Notes: generated by a model not told the origin, from the sequence alone. DNA of 64,000 nucleotides from Mesorhizobium sp. WSM2240 (GCF_040438645.1 NZ_CP159253.1:5570501-5634500), one strand, 5' to 3'; counted from the first letter of the stretch, positions 20,591 through 31,724 are shown. Numbers and translations are program-made.

Positions 20591-20616
20591 GGATGGACAT
20601 TGACGGTCCCAAGCGC

Positions 20617-20846
20617 CCTCGTGGTTCGACAGGCTCACCATGAGGGCTACTGTTGCGCCTCCAGATTTTGCCCTCGTCGGTGTGAGCGACCTACCCATTG
20701 CCTCATGGTGAGCCTGTCGAACCACGAGGCAACGCACAACCGGCCAACCGCATCAGCCCACAACCCGTGAGCTTTGAGGATTTGGCGCGACCTGCCCCAA
20801 ACCCCCATGGCGAGCCGCGAGCCTGTCGAGCGGTCGAACCGCGGGG
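20617..20846. repeat. Inverted 29-bp repeats plus a third diverged copy in a gene-free spacer
   Basis: The spacer 20591-20904 carries no gene. Positions 20617-20645 and 20701-20729 are perfect 29-bp inverted copies built around GTGAGCCTGTCGAACC. A third, diverged copy lies at 20802-20846. The core GAGCCTGTCGAA is shared with the cluster at 61274-61365, so this is a dispersed intergenic repeat family rather than a one-off hairpin. It separates the P450 gene from the convergent cyclase gene. Confidence 0.85.
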
Positions 20847-20904
20847 GGTTGGGCCAGTGCCCTGCCTGTTCTCGGTCAGCCCTGACGGATAGGCCAATCA
20901 ACCC

Positions 20905-21732
20905 TTACACCATCGCGAAGATGCGTGCCGGACCGCCGGTGCCGCCCCTGATCTTCGGCGCTCCGACCACGATCGTCGCGCCTTTTGCCGGCAGCTTGTC
21001 CAGATTGGCTACGGCCTCGATGCCGTAGCGGCCGGTCGGTAGCCAGGTGTTGTGGACGATGAAGTCTGGCGATGGGCCATGGTCGAGCGACAGCGTGTCG
21101 ACCGCGATCGCCTTCACCGAAGGCTGTTCGATCAGAAACTGCGCCGCCTCGACGTGAAATCCGGGGAAGTGCAGCGTCTTGCCGTCATCGCCGACATTGC
21201 GGAACTTTTCGGTCGCCACATGCTGGCCCCAGCCCGACAGCATCGCCACCACAGCGCCTTCGGGCAGGTCGCCGTTGGCGGCGGTCCACGCCTTGATGTC
21301 GTCAGGCGTAACCTGCGCGTCGGGGTCATTGTCGGCCTTGGCTCGGATGTCGATGACGACCAGCGGCGCGATCAGGTCCTCCACCGGCAGTTCCGCCACC
21401 GACCTGCCGTCGGCGGTGAAATGCAGCGGCGCGTCGATATGGGTGCCGGTATGCTCGTTGATGCGCCACTCATTGAGGTTGAAAGTGTCCTTGGCGAAGC
21501 TGAACTTCTGTTCGATGAAGAGTTGCTGGCCGCCGAAATAGGTCGGGAAATTCTCCCAGATCTCGTGGGTGAGGTCTTCGGCCTTGACCGGGTTGTCGGC
21601 CGCGAGAAGCGGCTTTGGCGCGGCGGTCGCCGCCAGCGCTGCGGCTCCCGCGGCAACAATGCCTCCCTTGAAGAAATCGCGGCGGCTGAGCATGCCCGCC
21701 TTCACGGATTCGATGACGCAATGATGGCACAT
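20905..21732 (-). CDS. Tat-exported cyclase family (kynurenine formamidase-like) hydrolase
   Basis: A 275-residue protein. A twin-arginine signal (SRRDFFKGG, R17-R18, then a hydrophobic AAGAAALAATAAP) implies export of the folded, probably metal-loaded enzyme. The cyclase-family metal motif is INEHTGTHIDAPLHF. VVIDIRAKADNDPD and SLDHGPSPDF are further family motifs. Members hydrolyse N-formylkynurenine, isatin or related amides using Mn or Zn, and the substrate here is unknown. ATG 21732 is preferred because AAGGAGAG sits just upstream. The N-terminal CHHC before the Tat motif is unusual. Confidence 0.85.
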   Translation of the reverse strand: MCHHCVIESVKAGMLSRRDFFKGGIVAAGAAALAATAAPKPLLAADNPVKAEDLTHEIWENFPTYFGGQQLFIEQKFSFAKDTFNLNEWRINEHTGTHIDAPLHFTADGRSVAELPVEDLIAPLVVIDIRAKADNDPDAQVTPDDIKAWTAANGDLPEGAVVAMLSGWGQHVATEKFRNVGDDGKTLHFPGFHVEAAQFLIEQPSVKAIAVDTLSLDHGPSPDFIVHNTWLPTGRYGIEAVANLDKLPAKGATIVVGAPKIRGGTGGPARIFAMV

Positions 21733-21806
21733 GACGCTCTCTCCTTCTGGCATCCAGGCGAACAGAATGTTGCCAGGATGACGTTAGGGCAAGTCCGATT
21801 CGCGCT

Positions 21807-22181
21807 CTAATTCCGCCCGTGGAAGGCGTTCGGCACGTGCACCGGCCAGCGCCATGGCAGCACCGCCACCATGTCGAACCGCACCGACAATTTCCCGTAA
21901 TCCGGCTGCCGCGACAGCCACAAATCGGCACAGCCCTCGATGCGCCGCTCCGACTCGCGACCTAGCGCCTCCATCGCCGCCATCAGCGTCGGCCGCGCCT
22001 TCACCTCGACGATCAGCACGAGGTCGCCGCGCCTTGCGATCAGGTCGATCTCGCCGAGTTTTGTCCGGTAGCGCCGCGCGACGATGCGAAAACCCTTCGC
22101 CATCAGCGCGAGCGCAGCCAGCCACTCACCGCGATGGCCGCGCCGGTACGCCTTGAAGCGTTTGGCCGCGGCGTCGGTCAC
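21807..22181 (-). CDS. yraN: YraN family (UPF0102) nuclease-fold protein
   Basis: A 124-residue protein with a restriction-endonuclease-like core: [20 protein letters not shown], then [15 protein letters not shown], then [14 protein letters not shown], which places the D and ExK residues of the PD-(D/E)xK fold. GTG 22181 is the start; its GTG shares bases with the rsmI stop (GTGA), giving a four-base overlap. In many proteobacteria yraN follows rsmI. The cellular function is not established. Confidence 0.9.
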   Translation of the reverse strand: MTDAAAKRFKAYRRGHRGEWLAALALMAKGFRIVARRYRTKLGEIDLIARRGDLVLIVEVKARPTLMAAMEALGRESERRIEGCADLWLSRQPDYGKLSVRFDMVAVLPWRWPVHVPNAFHGRN

Positions 22182-23074
22182 CCCGTGCTGTCCTTGAGTT
22201 CCAGCAGCCGGCGATAGAGCGCCGGCTTCTGGCCGCCAGTCATCCGCGCCGCTTCGGCCGCCGCCTTCGACGCCGGCATTTCCTTGGCCAGCGACAGAAG
22301 CAGCCGGTCGACGTCTTCCGGCTCGGCGGCGGCGTCTTCCGGCGGGCCTACGCATATGACGATCTCGCCCTTCGGCGTCGGCGCCTCTGCGTAATGCGCC
22401 GACAGCGCGCTCAATGTTCCGGTGCGCATTTCTTCGAACGTCTTTGTCAGCTCGCGCCCGATGGCTGCCGGCCTGTCGCCGAAGACCTCGGCCATGGCCA
22501 CAAGCGTATCGGTGAGCCGTCGCGGCGATTCGAAGAAGATCAGCGTCGCCGGCACTGCCGTCAGCACCGATAGCCGCGACCGCCGCTGCCCATCCTTGAC
22601 CGGAAGAAAGCCGGCAAACATGAAGGCGTCGGAGGGCAGGCCGGATGCGGTCAGCGCCGCCAGCACGGCCGACGCGCCCGGTATCGGCACGACGCGAATG
22701 CCCGCCTCCAGCGCCTGCCCGACCAGCCGGAATCCCGGATCGGAAACCAGCGGCGTGCCGGCGTCCGAAACCAGCGCGACGCTTTTTCCGGTTTTCAGCG
22801 CCTCGATCAGCCGCGGCCCCGCTTCGCCGGCATTGTGCTCGTGGTAGGGCGTCGGCCGCTGCCGGATGCCGTAGCGGCCGAGCAGCACGCGTGTCACCCG
22901 CGTATCCTCGCAGGCCAGGATGTCGGCGCCGGCAAGCGTCTCCAGCGCCCTCAACGTGATGTCGCCGAGATTGCCGATCGGCGTGGCGACGAGATAGAGC
23001 GCGGGCTCCAGCGGACGGGCGGCGATTTCCGCCTGTCCGACCACGAACGTCCTGGCTTTCTCTTCTTTCTGCAC
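22178..23074 (-). CDS. rsmI: 16S rRNA (cytidine 1402-2'-O)-methyltransferase RsmI
   Basis: A 298-residue SAM-dependent tetrapyrrole-methylase-fold enzyme that methylates C1402 of 16S rRNA. Signatures are [76 protein letters not shown] and [18 protein letters not shown]. It is followed by yraN with a GTGA overlap, a common pairing. The small gene at 23204 is divergent. Confidence 0.94.
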   Translation of the reverse strand: MQKEEKARTFVVGQAEIAARPLEPALYLVATPIGNLGDITLRALETLAGADILACEDTRVTRVLLGRYGIRQRPTPYHEHNAGEAGPRLIEALKTGKSVALVSDAGTPLVSDPGFRLVGQALEAGIRVVPIPGASAVLAALTASGLPSDAFMFAGFLPVKDGQRRSRLSVLTAVPATLIFFESPRRLTDTLVAMAEVFGDRPAAIGRELTKTFEEMRTGTLSALSAHYAEAPTPKGEIVICVGPPEDAAAEPEDVDRLLLSLAKEMPASKAAAEAARMTGGQKPALYRRLLELKDSTG

Positions 23075-23203
23075 GCCAAACCCCGGTTCCGTTCACGCTC
23101 TTCTGCCATGGCGGCGCGACCGTTGCAAAAAGCGTTCGCCGCACGCGGAATTTGCGGAACCAAACCGCCACTGCCGTATTGTGTGGAGCTAACGGAGGTC
23201 CAG

Positions 23204-23401
23204 ATGGCCGGTATTGAATTCCAGGACGTGTTCGAACCCTATTATGCGGGCCGGAAGAACCCGATGCCGCATGAATCGGTCGCCAAGGACAAGGATGCGA
23301 ACCGCGAGGAGATGGAGCATCAGCTCGCCGATCGCGCCAAACGGTCGAAGATGCTGAAGTCGGCTGCGACTGCCGTCAAACGCCCCAAGCCGCAGCGGTA
23401 G
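23204..23401 (+). CDS. Small conserved hydrophilic protein, unknown function
   Basis: A 65-residue protein ([20 protein letters not shown], then [20 protein letters not shown] and a basic C-terminus). The ribosome site GGAGG sits five bases before the ATG, which strongly supports expression. No known domain is recognised. It is divergent from rsmI and convergent with the EamA-type gene. Confidence 0.7.
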   Translation: MAGIEFQDVFEPYYAGRKNPMPHESVAKDKDANREEMEHQLADRAKRSKMLKSAATAVKRPKPQR

Positions 23402-23418
23402 GACCACGGACCGTCCGG

Positions 23419-23856
23419 TCACACTTTGTAGCCGATCAGCACCGCACCCGCTGCAATCAGCAAAACGCCGAGCCAGTTCGCGCCGCTCAGCCGCTCACCC
23501 AGAAAGATGACGGCGAACACCGCGACCAGAACGACGCTGAGCTTGTCGATCGGTGCAACCTGGGCGGCGCTGCCGAGTTTCAGCGCGCGAAAATAGCACA
23601 GCCAAGATGCGCCGGTGGCCAGACCCGACAGCGTCAGGAATCCCCAGGTCTTCATCGAGATATCGCCGAGCGGCTGAAACTGCCGGGTCGCGACAATCAT
23701 CACTCCTAGCACAGCGAGGATGATTGCGGTTCGGATCAGCGTGGCGAAATCGGAGTTGATATTTTCCACCCCGACCTTGGCGAAAATCGCCGTCAGCGCG
23801 GCGAATGCGGCGGAGAGCAGCGCCCATAGCTGCCATGAGGCCAAGGCGGAATTCAT
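23419..23856 (-). CDS. Half-size EamA/DMT-family membrane protein
   Basis: A 145-residue membrane protein with one EamA domain of about five helices, opening SWQLWALLSAAFAALTAIFA and ending with the conserved FLGERLSGANWLGVLLIAAG. Standard transporters of this superfamily carry two copies and about 300 residues; single-domain members are thought to work as dimers. ATG 23856 has GGGAG upstream and gives the normal single-domain length. Its substrate is unknown. Confidence 0.85.
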   Translation of the reverse strand: MNSALASWQLWALLSAAFAALTAIFAKVGVENINSDFATLIRTAIILAVLGVMIVATRQFQPLGDISMKTWGFLTLSGLATGASWLCYFRALKLGSAAQVAPIDKLSVVLVAVFAVIFLGERLSGANWLGVLLIAAGAVLIGYKV

Positions 23857-23881
23857 TTGAGGACTCCCGGAAAGCTTCCTT

Positions 23882-24205
23882 TCAACCGAGATACCTTGGA
23901 ACACGTGCTTCGAGAAGGCGGACCAGGGCCGGATCCATGAATTCGTAGTTGTCCGGAATGTCGAGGCAAACAATTCGCGCCTTCTTCAGGCTTGTCTTGA
24001 ATCTCTTCTGCAGCTTGGCCCGGTGCACCTTCTCCATCACGAAGATGATGTCAGCCCACGATACAAGATCGGCTGTCAGCGGAGTGTCGGCGTCGTGATT
24101 GGTGCCGGCCGAAGCCACTTCGATATCCCTTCGGTTGGAAAATATCTACTCGGCGGTAGGGCTCCGCAGGCAGTTCCGGCTGCAGACGAACAGGATGTTC
24201 TTCAT
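23882..24205 (-). pseudogene. Low-molecular-weight phosphotyrosine phosphatase, amber codon at position 20
   Basis: From ATG 24205 the peptide reads MKNILFVCSRNCLRSPTAE, which holds the CxxxxxR(S/T) phosphate loop of LMW tyrosine phosphatases. A TAG codon follows at 24146-24148. The same frame then continues IFSNRRDIEVASAGTNHDAD, WADIIFVMEKVHRAKL and CLDIPDNYEFMDPALV to a normal stop. A glutamine CAG is expected at the TAG, so a single change broke the gene. The downstream part alone lacks the catalytic loop. Suppression of the amber codon cannot be excluded from sequence. Confidence 0.85.
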
Positions 24206-24221
24206 GCGCTGCCCACGCCCC

Positions 24222-25391
24222 TCACCGCGCCAGGTCGGCCACCACCGCATCGAGCACGATCATGCCCGATTGGGTCGCGCGCAGTCGTGAATTGCCGACC
24301 GGCGCCACCAGCCCTTCGCCCTGCAGGATCGACATGCGCGCCGAAGACAGCGAGCGGCCGGAAAGCTGCTCGTAGCGGGCGAGGTCGATGCCTTCGGCCA
24401 ACCTCAGACCCATGAGCAGGAACTCGTCGGCCTCTTCCGAACGCGTCAGCAGTTCGCCGCCCGTGACGCCATGGCCCTTGGCCTCGACCAGGTTCGCCCA
24501 GGTCTCCGGCATTTTTTCAGTCATCGTCACCACGCGCCTGCCGCTCTCGATGAAGCGGCCATGCGCGCCGGGGCCGACGCCGACATATTCGCCGTAGCGC
24601 CAGTAGGTGAGGTTGTGCCGGCTTTCCGCGCCCGGTTTTGCGTGATTTGAAATCTCGTAGGCCGGCAGACCGTGCGCCGCCGTCACCTCCTGCGTCACCG
24701 CATAGAGTTCGGCGGCGTGGTCGCCGTCCGGGATCGCGAATTTTCCCGCCGCATAGAGCGTGTGGAAGCGCGTGCCTTCCTCGATCGTCAGCTGGTAGAG
24801 CGACAGATGGTCGGCGGCGTGGCCGATCGCCTGCTCGAGTTCGGAGCCCCAGGCTTCCGGCGTCTGGCCAGGCCTCGCATAAATCAGATCGAAGGACAGC
24901 CGCGGAAAGATTTCCCGCGCGAGTCTGATCGCGTGCAGCGCTTCCGGGACATTGTGCAGTCGCCCGAGAAACCTGAGATCGGCATCGTTCAGCGCCTGCA
25001 CGCCGAGCGAAACCCGGTTGACGCCGGCTGCACGATAGCCGCGGAAGCGCTCGGCCTCGACCGACGATGGATTCGCTTCGAGCGTGATCTCGATGCCGTC
25101 CGGCACGGTCCAGTGCTTCGCTACCGATTCCAGCACGGCGGCCACCGTCTCGGGCTTCATCAGCGACGGCGTTCCGCCGCCGAGGAATATGCTGGTCACC
25201 TCGCGCGGCCCGGTGCGGGCGCGCATCGTCTTCAGTTCTATGTCGAAGGCGCGTGCGAAGCGCTCCTGGTCCACCGGCTGGTGGCGGACATGGCTGTTGA
25301 AGTCGCAGTAGGGGCATTTGGCCGCGCAGAACGGCCAATGGACATAGACGCCGAAACCCGGATCGCGGCCCGTCAACGCGCTCTCCGTCAC
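24222..25391 (-). CDS. hemW: HemW heme chaperone (radical SAM, formerly oxygen-independent coproporphyrinogen oxidase-like)
   Basis: A 389-residue radical-SAM protein. The CxxxCxxC cluster motif is in [38 protein letters not shown] and [11 protein letters not shown] are standard HemW/HemN motifs, and the C-terminal winged-helix region closes the protein. The HemN-specific features for oxidative decarboxylation are not apparent, so HemW is the better name. GTG 25391 overlaps the rdgB stop as GTGA. The operon order VOC-rdgB-hemW is tight. Confidence 0.93.
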   Translation of the reverse strand: MTESALTGRDPGFGVYVHWPFCAAKCPYCDFNSHVRHQPVDQERFARAFDIELKTMRARTGPREVTSIFLGGGTPSLMKPETVAAVLESVAKHWTVPDGIEITLEANPSSVEAERFRGYRAAGVNRVSLGVQALNDADLRFLGRLHNVPEALHAIRLAREIFPRLSFDLIYARPGQTPEAWGSELEQAIGHAADHLSLYQLTIEEGTRFHTLYAAGKFAIPDGDHAAELYAVTQEVTAAHGLPAYEISNHAKPGAESRHNLTYWRYGEYVGVGPGAHGRFIESGRRVVTMTEKMPETWANLVEAKGHGVTGGELLTRSEEADEFLLMGLRLAEGIDLARYEQLSGRSLSSARMSILQGEGLVAPVGNSRLRATQSGMIVLDAVVADLAR

Positions 25392-26035
25392 GCCGCGCCG
25401 AGCATGCGCTGAGCGAATTTCTGGAAGGCGCGGGCGCGGTGCGACAGCGCCTCGGCCTGGCCCGGCTTCCAGCCGTGCTTCTGTTCGGCGTCCATCTCGC
25501 CGAAGGTCTTGTCGTAGCCGTTCGGCTGGAATACCGGATCGTAGCCGAAACCCTTGTCGCCGCGCGGCGGCCACACCAGCGTGCCTTCCGCCTCGCCGCG
25601 GAAATACTCGGCATGGCCGTCCGGCCAGGCGAGGCAGATCACGGCGACGAACTTGCCGGTGCGGCGTGCGGGATCGGACGCGCCCACTTCATGCAGTGCG
25701 ATTTCGGTGCGTTGCATGGCGATTGCGAAGTCGCGCCCCCCTTCGGGGGTTTCGGCCCAGTTGGCGGTGTAGATTCCGGGCTGCCCGTCCAGCGCGTCGA
25801 CGCAGAGCCCGGAATCGTCGGAGAGCGCCGGCAGGCCGGTCGCCTTGGCTGCCGCGAAAGCTTTGATGTAGGCATTCTCCTCGAAAGTCGTGCCGGTTTC
25901 GTCCGGCTCGGGCAGTCCAAGTTCCGCAGCCGACTTGGCCTCGAAGCCGAACGGCGCCATCAGTTGGGCGAATTCGCGCAGCTTTCCGTCGTTATGGCTC
26001 GCGACGACGATTTTTTTGTCTTCCAGCGGCCGCAT
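25388..26035 (-). CDS. rdgB: RdgB/HAM1 dITP/XTP pyrophosphatase
   Basis: A 215-residue enzyme that removes non-canonical purine NTPs (ITP, XTP, dITP) from the nucleotide pool. Signatures are [35 protein letters not shown], and [23 protein letters not shown] 26035 is part of GTGATG, overlapping the stop of the VOC gene. It lies next to rph, as in many alphaproteobacteria. Confidence 0.95.
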   Translation of the reverse strand: MRPLEDKKIVVASHNDGKLREFAQLMAPFGFEAKSAAELGLPEPDETGTTFEENAYIKAFAAAKATGLPALSDDSGLCVDALDGQPGIYTANWAETPEGGRDFAIAMQRTEIALHEVGASDPARRTGKFVAVICLAWPDGHAEYFRGEAEGTLVWPPRGDKGFGYDPVFQPNGYDKTFGEMDAEQKHGWKPGQAEALSHRARAFQKFAQRMLGAA

Positions 26036-26445
26036 CACATTCCCCAGATTCTCGGCTCGGCGAATTCCAGCGAATTGCCGGATGGATCGCGGAAATAGAT
26101 TGAGCGGCCGCCATTCGGCCACTCGAAATCGGCTTCGATATCGATATTCCGCGCCCCGAGATGCGCTTTCCACCGCGCGATCTCCTCCGCAGTCGCGGCA
26201 AAGCAGAGATGCCCCTGGCCAACCGTGCCGTGCGGCGGCACCGGTAGTTTCGCATCCGGCGGCGGCGCCTGCCGCGTCGCCTCGGCGTTGAACAGCAGAA
26301 GCACGCCCGTCCCGCAGCGGAAGAAGACGTGGCGGCCCTCCACCTTGGCAATCACCTCCAGCCCCAGCACCTCGCCGTAAAACGCCTCCGCCGCATCGAG
26401 GTCGGCGACGTAAAGCGCGGATTCGAGGACTGCGGAGGGGGTCAT
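26035..26445 (-). CDS. VOC/glyoxalase-family protein
   Basis: A 136-residue single-domain vicinal oxygen chelate protein ([40 protein letters not shown], and the closing [17 protein letters not shown]). Members bind a divalent metal with His/Glu residues and act as glyoxalases, dioxygenases or resistance proteins; the substrate is not deducible. It is sandwiched between rph and rdgB on the same strand with gaps of 8 bases and overlap, so it is cotranscribed. Confidence 0.88.
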   Translation of the reverse strand: MTPSAVLESALYVADLDAAEAFYGEVLGLEVIAKVEGRHVFFRCGTGVLLLFNAEATRQAPPPDAKLPVPPHGTVGQGHLCFAATAEEIARWKAHLGARNIDIEADFEWPNGGRSIYFRDPSGNSLEFAEPRIWGM

Positions 26446-26453
26446 GATTGCCT

Positions 26454-27170
26454 CTATGCCACCGCCATCTGCTGCAGGCTGACCAGCCGCGAAATGCCCT
26501 TCTTGGCCAGAGCCATCAGCGCCGCGAATTCTTCCTCGGTGAAGGGCACGCCCTCGGCCGTGCCCTGGATTTCGACGATGCCGCCCTTGCCGGTCATGAC
26601 GAAATTGGCGTCGGTGCCGGCCGACGAATCCTCGAGATAATCGAGATCGAGCACCGGCTGGCCGTCATAGATGCCGCAGGAGATCGCGGCGACATGGTCC
26701 TTCAGCACTTTCGACACGCTTGTCATCTGGCGCGCCTCCATCCAGCGCAGGCAGTCGTGCAGCGCCACCCAGCCGCCGGTGATCGCCGCCGTTCGCGTGC
26801 CGCCATCTGCCTGGATCACATCGCAGTCGACGGTGATCTGCATTTCGCCGAGCGCCTCCAGATCGACGACGGCGCGCAAGGATCGCCCGATCAGACGCTG
26901 GATTTCCAGCGTGCGCCCGCCCTGCTTGCCGGCCGAGGCCTCACGGCGCATGCGCTCGCCGGTCGAGCGCGGCAGCATGCCGTATTCCGCCGTCACCCAG
27001 CCCTTGCCGGAATTGCGCATCCAGCCCGGCACGCGCTCCTCCAGGCTCGCCGTGCACAATACGTGCGTGTCGCCGAATTTCACCAGGCACGAGCCTTCGG
27101 CGTGCTTGGAAACGTTGCGCTCGAAGGAAATTGCGCGCATTTCGTCATATTGGCGTTTTGAGGGGCGCAT
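26454..27170 (-). CDS. rph: Ribonuclease PH
   Basis: A 238-residue phosphorolytic exoribonuclease that trims tRNA 3' ends. Motifs include [56 protein letters not shown], the [17 protein letters not shown] segment and [21 protein letters not shown] 27170 is the family start. It is divergent from hrcA, the classic rhizobial rph/hrcA arrangement, and heads the operon rph-VOC-rdgB-hemW. Confidence 0.96.
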   Translation of the reverse strand: MRPSKRQYDEMRAISFERNVSKHAEGSCLVKFGDTHVLCTASLEERVPGWMRNSGKGWVTAEYGMLPRSTGERMRREASAGKQGGRTLEIQRLIGRSLRAVVDLEALGEMQITVDCDVIQADGGTRTAAITGGWVALHDCLRWMEARQMTSVSKVLKDHVAAISCGIYDGQPVLDLDYLEDSSAGTDANFVMTGKGGIVEIQGTAEGVPFTEEEFAALMALAKKGISRLVSLQQMAVA

Positions 27171-27340
27171 CAGGCACTTTCTTCTCGAATTCGAAAACGG
27201 AGGCCGGCTTTGAGCGGTCTCTTTGCCGGCGGCTTGTAACCCCTGTGAGTCGCCTGCGCAAAGGAAAACCGGCCGGCCGCGGCGCAAGGTTGTGTTCGCG
27301 CCGGCCACGTCTATATTTTGGGCTGAGGTGTGGAGACCCG

Positions 27341-28411
27341 ATGACCAAACCGGTTCTGGATCAGAATCTGCAATCGCTTGACACGCGTTCCCGCGAAATC
27401 TTCCGGCGCATCGTCGATTCCTATCTTCTCGACGGCGAGCCGGTTGGTTCGCGCAACCTGTCGCGCATGCTGCCTTCGTCGCTGTCGCCGGCCACCGTGC
27501 GCAATGTGATGAGCGATCTCGAACATCTCGGACTCGTCTATGCGCCGCATATTTCGGCCGGCCGCCTGCCTACCCAGAAGGGGCTGCGCTTCTTCGTCGA
27601 CGCCTTCATGGAGCTCGGCGACCTGTCGGACGAAGAGCGCCGCTCCATCGAGGCGCAGCTCAAGGCTTCCGGCAGCGGCGCCACGCTGGAGCACATGCTG
27701 ACCGAAGCCAGCCAGATGCTGTCCGGCATGTCGCGCGGCGCCGGCCTCGTGCTCGCCGCCAAGAACGAAGTGCCGCTGAAGCATATCGAGTTCATCCAGC
27801 TCGAGCCCGAGCGCGCCTTGGCAATCATGGTCACGCAGAACGGCGACGTCGAAAACCGCGTGGTCGAGTTGCCGGCCGGCGTCACCAACTCGCAGCTTCA
27901 CGAAGCTTCGAACTTCCTCAACGCTCATATACGCGGCCGCACGCTTGCAGAGGCTCGGGCGGAGATTGCGCGTCTCAAGGAGGAGACAAGGGCCGCCCTG
28001 GACACGCTATCGCAGGACCTGGTGGAAAAGGGTCTTGCCATCTGGGCCGGTTCCGAAAGCGGGCTGCCTTCGCGACTGATCGTGCGCGGCCGCGCCAATC
28101 TTCTGGAAAACGTCACCGCCCAGGCCGACCTCGAACTGCTCCGGCATCTTTTCGAGGATCTCGAGACCAAGGAGGGCATGGTTCAGCTCCTCGACCTCGC
28201 GGAGGCAGGCTCCGGCGTGCGCATCTTCATCGGTTCCGAGAATAAGCTGTTTTCGCTGTCCGGCTCCTCGCTGGTGGTCGCGCCCTACCGCGACAAGGAC
28301 GCCCGCGTCGTCGGCGCGCTCGGCGTCATCGGCCCGACCAGGCTGAACTACGCCCGCATCGTGCCGATGGTCGACTACACCGCCCAGCTCATCTCGCGCA
28401 TGCTGCGTTGA
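27341..28411 (+). CDS. hrcA: HrcA heat-inducible transcription repressor
   Basis: A 356-residue repressor of class I heat shock genes that binds CIRCE elements. The N-terminal winged helix is seen in [31 protein letters not shown] and [16 protein letters not shown]. The GAF-like and dimerisation parts include [19 protein letters not shown], and the end is [20 protein letters not shown] see no CIRCE palindrome (TTAGCACTC, 9 bases, GAGTGCTAA) at its own promoter. In many rhizobia grpE follows; here a small gene does. Confidence 0.96.
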   Translation: MTKPVLDQNLQSLDTRSREIFRRIVDSYLLDGEPVGSRNLSRMLPSSLSPATVRNVMSDLEHLGLVYAPHISAGRLPTQKGLRFFVDAFMELGDLSDEERRSIEAQLKASGSGATLEHMLTEASQMLSGMSRGAGLVLAAKNEVPLKHIEFIQLEPERALAIMVTQNGDVENRVVELPAGVTNSQLHEASNFLNAHIRGRTLAEARAEIARLKEETRAALDTLSQDLVEKGLAIWAGSESGLPSRLIVRGRANLLENVTAQADLELLRHLFEDLETKEGMVQLLDLAEAGSGVRIFIGSENKLFSLSGSSLVVAPYRDKDARVVGALGVIGPTRLNYARIVPMVDYTAQLISRMLR

Positions 28412-28485
28412 GCCGCTCTGGCGGCCCCGGTGGCGGCCTTCACGCATTCGGTGTAAGCTTGGAGCTTGAGCAAAGGGGGTCCGCC

Positions 28486-28683
28486 ATGGCGCTCGAACAG
28501 ATCAAGGCCCAGATCAGTCTGCTTTTGGAAGGGATGGTCAACCAGCCCGCCGACGATCATGAAGTGCGTGAGCAATTGCGCGAAAAGCTCAACGAATTGC
28601 GCGCCATGGGCATGCCGCTGCCGGACGACCTCGTGGCGCTGGAAAAAAGTCTCGACGAGGGCCTATACGCCGGCGGCAACTAA
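28486..28683 (+). CDS. Small helical protein of unknown function
   Basis: A 65-residue amphipathic helical protein (MALEQIKAQISLLLEGMVNQ, DDHEVREQLREKLNELRAMG, then LPDDLVALEKSLDEGL). A purine-rich AAAGGGGG lies six bases before the ATG. No named domain is recognised; the lone conserved feature is heptad-like spacing of leucines. It may be in the same transcript as hrcA, 74 bases upstream. Confidence 0.65.
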   Translation: MALEQIKAQISLLLEGMVNQPADDHEVREQLREKLNELRAMGMPLPDDLVALEKSLDEGLYAGGN

Positions 28684-28804
28684 GCGTGCCATCACCGTCA
28701 TCATGAGAGCCGCGCACGGTTGCGCCAAGCCATGGAAGCTGCTGCCGTATTCCCGCAGCGGCGCGCCTGTGCGATAGGGGCGCGACACCAATGAGACTCA
28801 ACCC

Positions 28805-29422
28805 ATGACCCTTGCCGGCTTTCTCGCTTATAGCCTTGCGCTCGCCATTGCCGCCGCCATTCCCGGGCCGGGTGTCACCGCGCTCGTCGCCCGCGCGCTC
28901 GGCTCCGGCTTCCGTTCGGCGCTGGCAATGTCGTTCGGGCTGGTCGTCGGCGATTTGACCTATCTTACCGCCGTCGTGCTCGGCCTGGCGCTGGTGGCCC
29001 AGACCTTCGGCACCGTGTTCCTGGTCATCAAGTGGCTCGGCGTCGCCTATCTCGCCTGGCTGGCCTGGAGCTTCTGGAAGAGCGGCATCACGCCGGAAAA
29101 CGTCGAGGCGCGGAAGGGCAAAGGCGGGCTCGCGGCCAGCTTTCTCGCCGGGCTCGCCGTCACGCTCGGCAACCCCAAGACTATGATCTTCTATCTGGCG
29201 CTGACGCCGACGCTGGTCGACCTGCGCACCATCACTTTCGCCGATTACGCGATCCTGGCTGCGTTGACCGTGGTGGTGCTGCTCGTCGTGCTGGTGCCCT
29301 ATCTGGCGCTTGCCGCCAAGGCGCGCTGGTTCCTGAAGACGCCGCGCGCGCTGAAGGCGCTGAACCGCACGGCGGCTGCCTTCATGGCGGGCGCGGCGCT
29401 CGCCATCGCGTCTCGCCAGTAG
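28805..29422 (+). CDS. LysE-family amino acid/metabolite exporter
   Basis: A 205-residue membrane protein of the LysE/RhtB superfamily with about six helices. Signatures are AAAIPGPGVTALVARALGSG near the N-terminus and LGNPKTMIFYLALTPTLVD in the middle. Members export lysine, threonine, homoserine lactones or similar small molecules. The 144-bp gap to cysK could hold a separate promoter. Substrate unknown. Confidence 0.9.
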   Translation: MTLAGFLAYSLALAIAAAIPGPGVTALVARALGSGFRSALAMSFGLVVGDLTYLTAVVLGLALVAQTFGTVFLVIKWLGVAYLAWLAWSFWKSGITPENVEARKGKGGLAASFLAGLAVTLGNPKTMIFYLALTPTLVDLRTITFADYAILAALTVVVLLVVLVPYLALAAKARWFLKTPRALKALNRTAAAFMAGAALAIASRQ

Positions 29423-29566
29423 GCTCGTCGCGCCAAACGATTCTGCGAGCAGCCCGTTTTCAGAAACCGTTTTCCGCGCGAAAGACCATTTCAGCATGCC
29501 GCCCACTCGGTTTTTCCGGGACGCAGGACTATCCTGCGCGGTGAAAATCCAGCGGGAGCGAAATCG

Positions 29567-30547
<981 letters not shown>

Positions 30548-30557
30548 GGAGGTCTAT

Positions 30558-30593
30558 CCCTCCCCCTGCGGGGAGGGTGTCGGCGTAGCCGAC
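30558..30593. repeat. Two adjacent intergenic palindromes (rhizobial type)
   Basis: CCCTCCCC/GGGGAGGG (8-bp stem, 4-base loop) is followed two bases later by GTCGGC/GCCGAC (3-base loop). Such CTCCCC plus GTCGGC mosaics are widespread intergenic elements in rhizobial genomes. It sits right after cysK and may also end its transcript. Confidence 0.7.
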
Positions 30594-30764
30594 GGGTGGG
30601 GGTGGAGACGAAATGCTCATTCTTCCTGTCCTGTCATCTGCAGGCGAGGAAGCGCCCCGCCAATAAACCCTTTGCATTTCCGCCCCAGCCGCTAAAACAG
30701 TCTTCCCAGCCCGCGCCGCCGCCAGACGGCGCGATCCATGAAAAGACTGTCCGGGAGGAACCGC

Positions 30765-31724
30765 ATGCTCAATCTGAAAACCAGGATGCTTGCTGTCGGC
30801 GCCGTTGCGCTGTCGCTCGGCTTTGGCGCTGTGTCGGCCAAGGCGCAGGAATTCATCAACGTGCTCACCGGCGGCACTTCCGGCGTCTATTATCCGCTCG
30901 GCGTCGCGCTGTCGGAGATCTACGGCAAAGGCATCGAAGGCGCGCGCACCCAGGTTCAGGCCACCAAAGCGTCGGTCGAGAACCTGAACCTCCTGCAGCA
31001 GGGCAAAGGCGAGATCGCGTTTGCGCTCGGCGATTCGGTGAAGCTCGCCGCCGAGGGCAACACCGAGGCCGGCTTCCCTGGCAAGCTCGACAAATTGCGC
31101 GGCATCGCGGCCATCTATCCCAATTACATCCAGATCGTCGCCAGCCAGGAATCCGGCATCAAGACGCTGGAGGATTTGAAGGGCAAAAGCCTGTCGGTCG
31201 GTGCGCCGGCTTCCGGCACGGAGCTCAACGCCCGCGCCATCTTCGCCGCCGCCGGCATGAAATATGAGGATCTCGGTAAGGTCGAATATCTGCCCTTCGC
31301 CGAATCGGTCGAACTCATCAAGAACCGCCAGCTCGACGCGACGCTGCAGTCGGCCGGCCTCGGCGTCGCATCGATCCGCGACCTTGCCACTTCGCTGCCG
31401 ATCAATGTGGTTGCCGTACCCAAGGACGTCGTCGAAAAGATCGGCTCGCCCTACATGTCCGTCGTGATCCCTGCCGGCACCTATGACGGCCAGACGGCCG
31501 ATGTCGAAACCGCCGCGGTGGGCAATTTCCTCGTCACGCATGACGGCGTCTCCGACGAGATCGCCTATCAGATGACCAAGCTGCTGTTCGAAAATCTCGA
31601 CCAGCTGACCGCCGCCCACGCCGCCGCCAAGGCGATCGACCCGGCCAAGGCGCTCGACGGCATGCCGATCCCGCTGCATCCCGGCGCCGAGCGCTACTAC
31701 AAGGAAGCCGGGCTGCTGAAGTAG
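30765..31724 (+). CDS. TAXI-family TRAP transporter solute-binding protein
   Basis: A 319-residue periplasmic binding protein. The signal peptide MLNLKTRMLAVGAVALSLGF ends near VSAKA-QEF. The TAXI signature is FINVLTGGTSGVYYPLGVAL, followed by QATKASVENLNLL and LKGKSLSVGAPASGTELNAR. ATG 30765 is chosen because GGGAGGA lies five bases upstream; an ATG at 30738 has no such site. It forms an uptake system with the fused permease at 31971. TAXI ligands are usually glutamate, 2-oxoglutarate or fatty-acid-like; this one is unknown. Confidence 0.93.
   Translation: MLNLKTRMLAVGAVALSLGFGAVSAKAQEFINVLTGGTSGVYYPLGVALSEIYGKGIEGARTQVQATKASVENLNLLQQGKGEIAFALGDSVKLAAEGNTEAGFPGKLDKLRGIAAIYPNYIQIVASQESGIKTLEDLKGKSLSVGAPASGTELNARAIFAAAGMKYEDLGKVEYLPFAESVELIKNRQLDATLQSAGLGVASIRDLATSLPINVVAVPKDVVEKIGSPYMSVVIPAGTYDGQTADVETAAVGNFLVTHDGVSDEIAYQMTKLLFENLDQLTAAHAAAKAIDPAKALDGMPIPLHPGAERYYKEAGLLK

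Noticed and set aside
27171..27340. CIRCE element at the hrcA promoter
   Set aside because: No TTAGCACTC-N9-GAGTGCTAA or close variant is found between rph and hrcA.
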